Of a DNA stretch of 64,000 nucleotides, positions 61,921 to 64,000 are shown piece by piece. Under the pieces are notes generated by a model that was not told the DNA's origin, did no database searches, and saw nothing but the letters and a program-made list of their open reading frames with translations. The DNA lies in contig JAXCGZ010005667.1 of the NCBI GenBank assembly GCA_037179515.1, forward strand, positions 1 through 64,000, written 5' to 3'. A program made the position numbers and the translations under genes. Source of the stretch: Halocaridina rubra. Taxonomy: Eukaryota > Arthropoda > Malacostraca > Decapoda > Atyidae. Position 1 is the stretch's first letter; every line of letters begins with the position of its first letter.

Positions 61921-64000
61921 GTGTTTACGGGAAAGAGCCCATAGCTCGTATCTTCCCGTCTCCTGATCGGTTCCATTTTATACTTAGTGATACTTATCAT
62001 ACTTGTCCTTAAAACTATGGATTGAGATAGCATTAACTACCTCCTCGCTTAGCGAATTCCAATTATCAACTACTCTTACACTGAAAAAGAATTTTCTTAC
62101 ATCCTGCAAAGAAGTTTTCTTACGAAGCTTCAAACTATGACCTCTAGTTCTAGAGCCAGCCATATCAAAATACCGATCCCTATCCACTCTATCATAACCA
62201 TGAAGGAATTTAAAGACTGTCACCATATCCCCCCCCACTCTTCTAGCTTCGAGTGATGGTAAGTCTAATTCCCTCAGCCTCTCATCATAACTGAGATTGC
62301 GTATTTCTGGCACCAGTTTCGTGGCATATCCTTGAACTTTTTCAAGCTTAGCTATGTGCTTTTTCAAGTGCGGATTCCAAAAGGGGGCTGCATATTCGAG
62401 TTTTGGCCTCACATAGGTTACATAAATATTTCTGAACATTTCCTTGTCCATGTGCCTGAAGGCTACCCTTACATTTGATAAGAATGCATATGCTGCCCTT
62501 ACTATGCCATTTATATGTATTTCTGGAGACAAATCTGCCAGTATGTTTACTCCTAGATCTCTCTCATTTTCTGTCTCTTGAAGTTGTACTCCAGCCACCG
62601 AGTAGTCAAGCTTGGGCCTTCTTGCACTTGTACCCATTCTCATTACCTTACATTTTGAAGTATTGAATTTCATTAGCCACTTTTCTGACCACTCATGCAG
62701 ATTATTTAGATCCTCCTGAAGTTCTCTACCATTGTTCTCGTTTTTTACTTTCTTCACAATCTTTGCATCATCTGCAAACATATTCATGAATGAATTTACA
62801 GACTCTGGTAGGTCATTTACATATATAAGGAACAAAAGTGGCCCTAAAACTGAACCCTGTGGAACTCCACTACTAACTCTTCTCCATTCAGACACTGAGT
62901 GTCTTACTCTAACCCTCTGTTCCCTTCCTTCTAAGTAAGTTTTTATCCATTCCAAAACATTTCCACCTATTCTAGCCATTGATTGCAGCTTCCTAATAAG
63001 TCTCCCATGTGGAACAGTGTCAAACGCTTTCTGGAAGTCTAGGAATATGCAATCTGCCCAGCCCTCTCTTTCCTGTAAGATTTGGCTTACCTCATCATAA
63101 AGTTCTAATAAGTTTGTGACTGTTGATCTACCTTCTCTGAAGCCATGTTGCCTCACTGACAAAAAGTTGAAGGATTCCAAGTGAAGAGAGATATGTTTCC
63201 TTAGTAGTTTATCCATAACTTTGCAAACTATGCTGGTCAAGGAAACTGGTCTATAGTTCAGAGCCGTATCCCTTCTTCCCTTTTTGAAGATAGGTATCAC
63301 ATTTGCTTGTTTCCAGCATCTTGGAATCTCCCCTGACTCCAGTGACTTTTTAAATATGATACTTAGTGCCACTGATATTGAGTTTGCGCATTTTTTAAGT
63401 ACATGAGGGGATATGTTATCAGGACCTGTAGCTTTATGAACATCTAAATCCATCAGCGCTTTGCATACCTCTGTGGCTGTAAGGTTAATGTTCTCTAATA
63501 CTGGCCCTTGAGCTTCTATCACTGCAATCTGAGGGGGTGGGGTATTTTCTACTGTAAATACTGACTGAAACTCCTTGTTCAATTCTTTGCAGATCTCTTC
63601 ATCCGTCTCAGTGATGCTTCCATCCGCTCTCTTTAGCCTTAAAACCTGTTCTTTTACCTTCAGTTTTCCTCTGATAAAGCTGTGGAAAAGCTTGGGATTT
63701 TCTTTAGCCTTCCTGGTGATGTCCCTCTCATAGTCTCTCTCTGCCTCTCTTCTTTTACTTAGGTAGTCATTTCTTGCTGTTTTGTAGGTTTGCCAGGCAT
63801 TTATGTTTTTTCTCCTCCTATACCTTTTCCAGCATTTGTCTCTCCGCTCCTTAGTTCTTTTACACCCATTATCAAACCATTTCTCTCTGGCATGAATTAC
63901 ACCTACTTTGGTGACAGGTATGCAGCAATCTACTATCTTCCCATATTTCTCACAAAAGATTTCATACATTTCTTGTACAGATTTGTTGTAAAATAAGGTT
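61921..64000 (-). mobile_element. CR1-type LINE, 3' part, runs off the window
   Basis: The 3' tail reads on the plus strand gtgtttacgggaaagagccc, the same as the truncated copy at 34240, and is preceded by a short repeat (tgtgattacctaat/ acctaattgtg). The coding part follows on the minus strand to the window edge. It interrupts the BEL/Pao fragment. Confidence 0.93.
61984..64000 (-). CDS. CR1-type reverse transcriptase, intact to the window edge
   Basis: An uninterrupted minus-strand frame of over 670 codons that stays open at the right edge, so the start and the endonuclease lie beyond. It has the linker (KENPKLFHSFIRGKL, about 90 residues in), the palm blocks (ATGPDNISPHVLKKC, ANVIPIFKKG, YRPVSLTSIVCKVMDKLL, QHGFREGRSTVTNLL, DFQKAFDTVPH), GVPQGSVLGPLLFLIYVND, and MFADDAKI with the catalytic FADD box. 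The thumb follows (DLGVNILADLS), then the C-terminal part with YVRPKLEYAAPFWNP and VVDNWNSLSEEVVNA. No stop or frameshift is seen in the window, unlike every other LINE copy here, so it may be a recent insertion. Confidence 0.95.
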   Translation of the reverse strand, partial: TLFYNKSVQEMYEIFCEKYGKIVDCCIPVTKVGVIHAREKWFDNGCKRTKERRDKCWKRYRRRKNINAWQTYKTARNDYLSKRREAERDYERDITRKAKENPKLFHSFIRGKLKVKEQVLRLKRADGSITETDEEICKELNKEFQSVFTVENTPPPQIAVIEAQGPVLENINLTATEVCKALMDLDVHKATGPDNISPHVLKKCANSISVALSIIFKKSLESGEIPRCWKQANVIPIFKKGRRDTALNYRPVSLTSIVCKVMDKLLRKHISLHLESFNFLSVRQHGFREGRSTVTNLLELYDEVSQILQEREGWADCIFLDFQKAFDTVPHGRLIRKLQSMARIGGNVLEWIKTYLEGREQRVRVRHSVSEWRRVSSGVPQGSVLGPLLFLIYVNDLPESVNSFMNMFADDAKIVKKVKNENNGRELQEDLNNLHEWSEKWLMKFNTSKCKVMRMGTSARRPKLDYSVAGVQLQETENERDLGVNILADLSPEIHINGIVRAAYAFLSNVRVAFRHMDKEMFRNIYVTYVRPKLEYAAPFWNPHLKKHIAKLEKVQGYATKLVPEIRNLSYDERLRELDLPSLEARRVGGDMVTVFKFLHGYDRVDRDRYFDMAGSRTRGHSLKLRKKTSLQDVRKFFFSVRVVDNWNSLSEEVVNAISIHSFKDKYDKYH

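Overview
The window is a repeat-dominated piece of an animal nuclear genome, most likely a decapod crustacean or a related arthropod. This is an inference. It rests on one intron-flanked animal gene exon (uroporphyrinogen decarboxylase), very long (TA)n, (GA)n and (ATT)n microsatellites, arthropod-type TTAGG-like motifs, and a mix of CR1/L2-like LINEs, BEL/Pao and Ty3/Gypsy LTR elements, hAT and Tigger-like DNA elements and many foldback elements. There are no bacterial-style operons, rRNA genes or CRISPR arrays. Nearly every long open frame is either a translated microsatellite or part of a mobile element.

Layout. 1-3116: AT-rich, no recognisable gene. 3117-10359: a striking array of 26 tRNA-like units with a 271-bp period, 14 on the minus strand followed by 12 on the plus strand, so the two halves point away from each other; (TA)n tracts lie at both outer ends. 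10360-15986: nested copies of an (ATT)n/(GA)n-rich element with Tigger-like ends, plus CR1 3' fragments and a perfect-looking foldback. 16249-16357: the minus-strand UROD exon, the only clear conserved host-gene exon. 17384-19173: a small inverted-repeat element, a 269-bp tandem duplication and microsatellites. 19858-24293: a Tigger-like element carrying about eight 159-bp tandem units, one of which was split by a 2987-bp hAT element that still shows its 8-bp target duplication. 26137-28307: a solo LTR. 28462-31300: a foldback, a small zinc-ribbon ORF and unexplained sequence.

31830-40858 is a LINE graveyard: several CR1/L2-like fragments of both orientations, a THAP-domain exon with a stop codon, and foldback elements that carry TTAGG-like repeats. 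40859-60776 holds two copies of one LTR retrotransposon family, lying 5' end to 5' end with 97 bp between them. Its reverse transcriptase looks Ty3/Gypsy-like, but the integrase lies upstream of the reverse transcriptase, the order otherwise typical of Copia and of the Gmr1-like Gypsy group. Its LTRs are about 1.9-2.15 kb, its primer site matches tRNA-Lys, and I see no capsid domain in its gag region. 60777-61920 is a BEL/Pao fragment, and 61921 to the window end is a nearly intact CR1-type LINE on the minus strand.

How it fits together: the insertions can be ordered from nesting. The minus-strand LTR element split an older LINE (the reading frame resumes across it and a CCCTT duplication flanks it). 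The hAT split the 159-bp array. A 35-bp duplication recently broke a LINE reverse transcriptase. The strongest candidates for something new are the mirrored tRNA-like satellite, the LTR family with the integrase-first order and no visible capsid, and the repeated association of telomere-like motifs with foldback elements.
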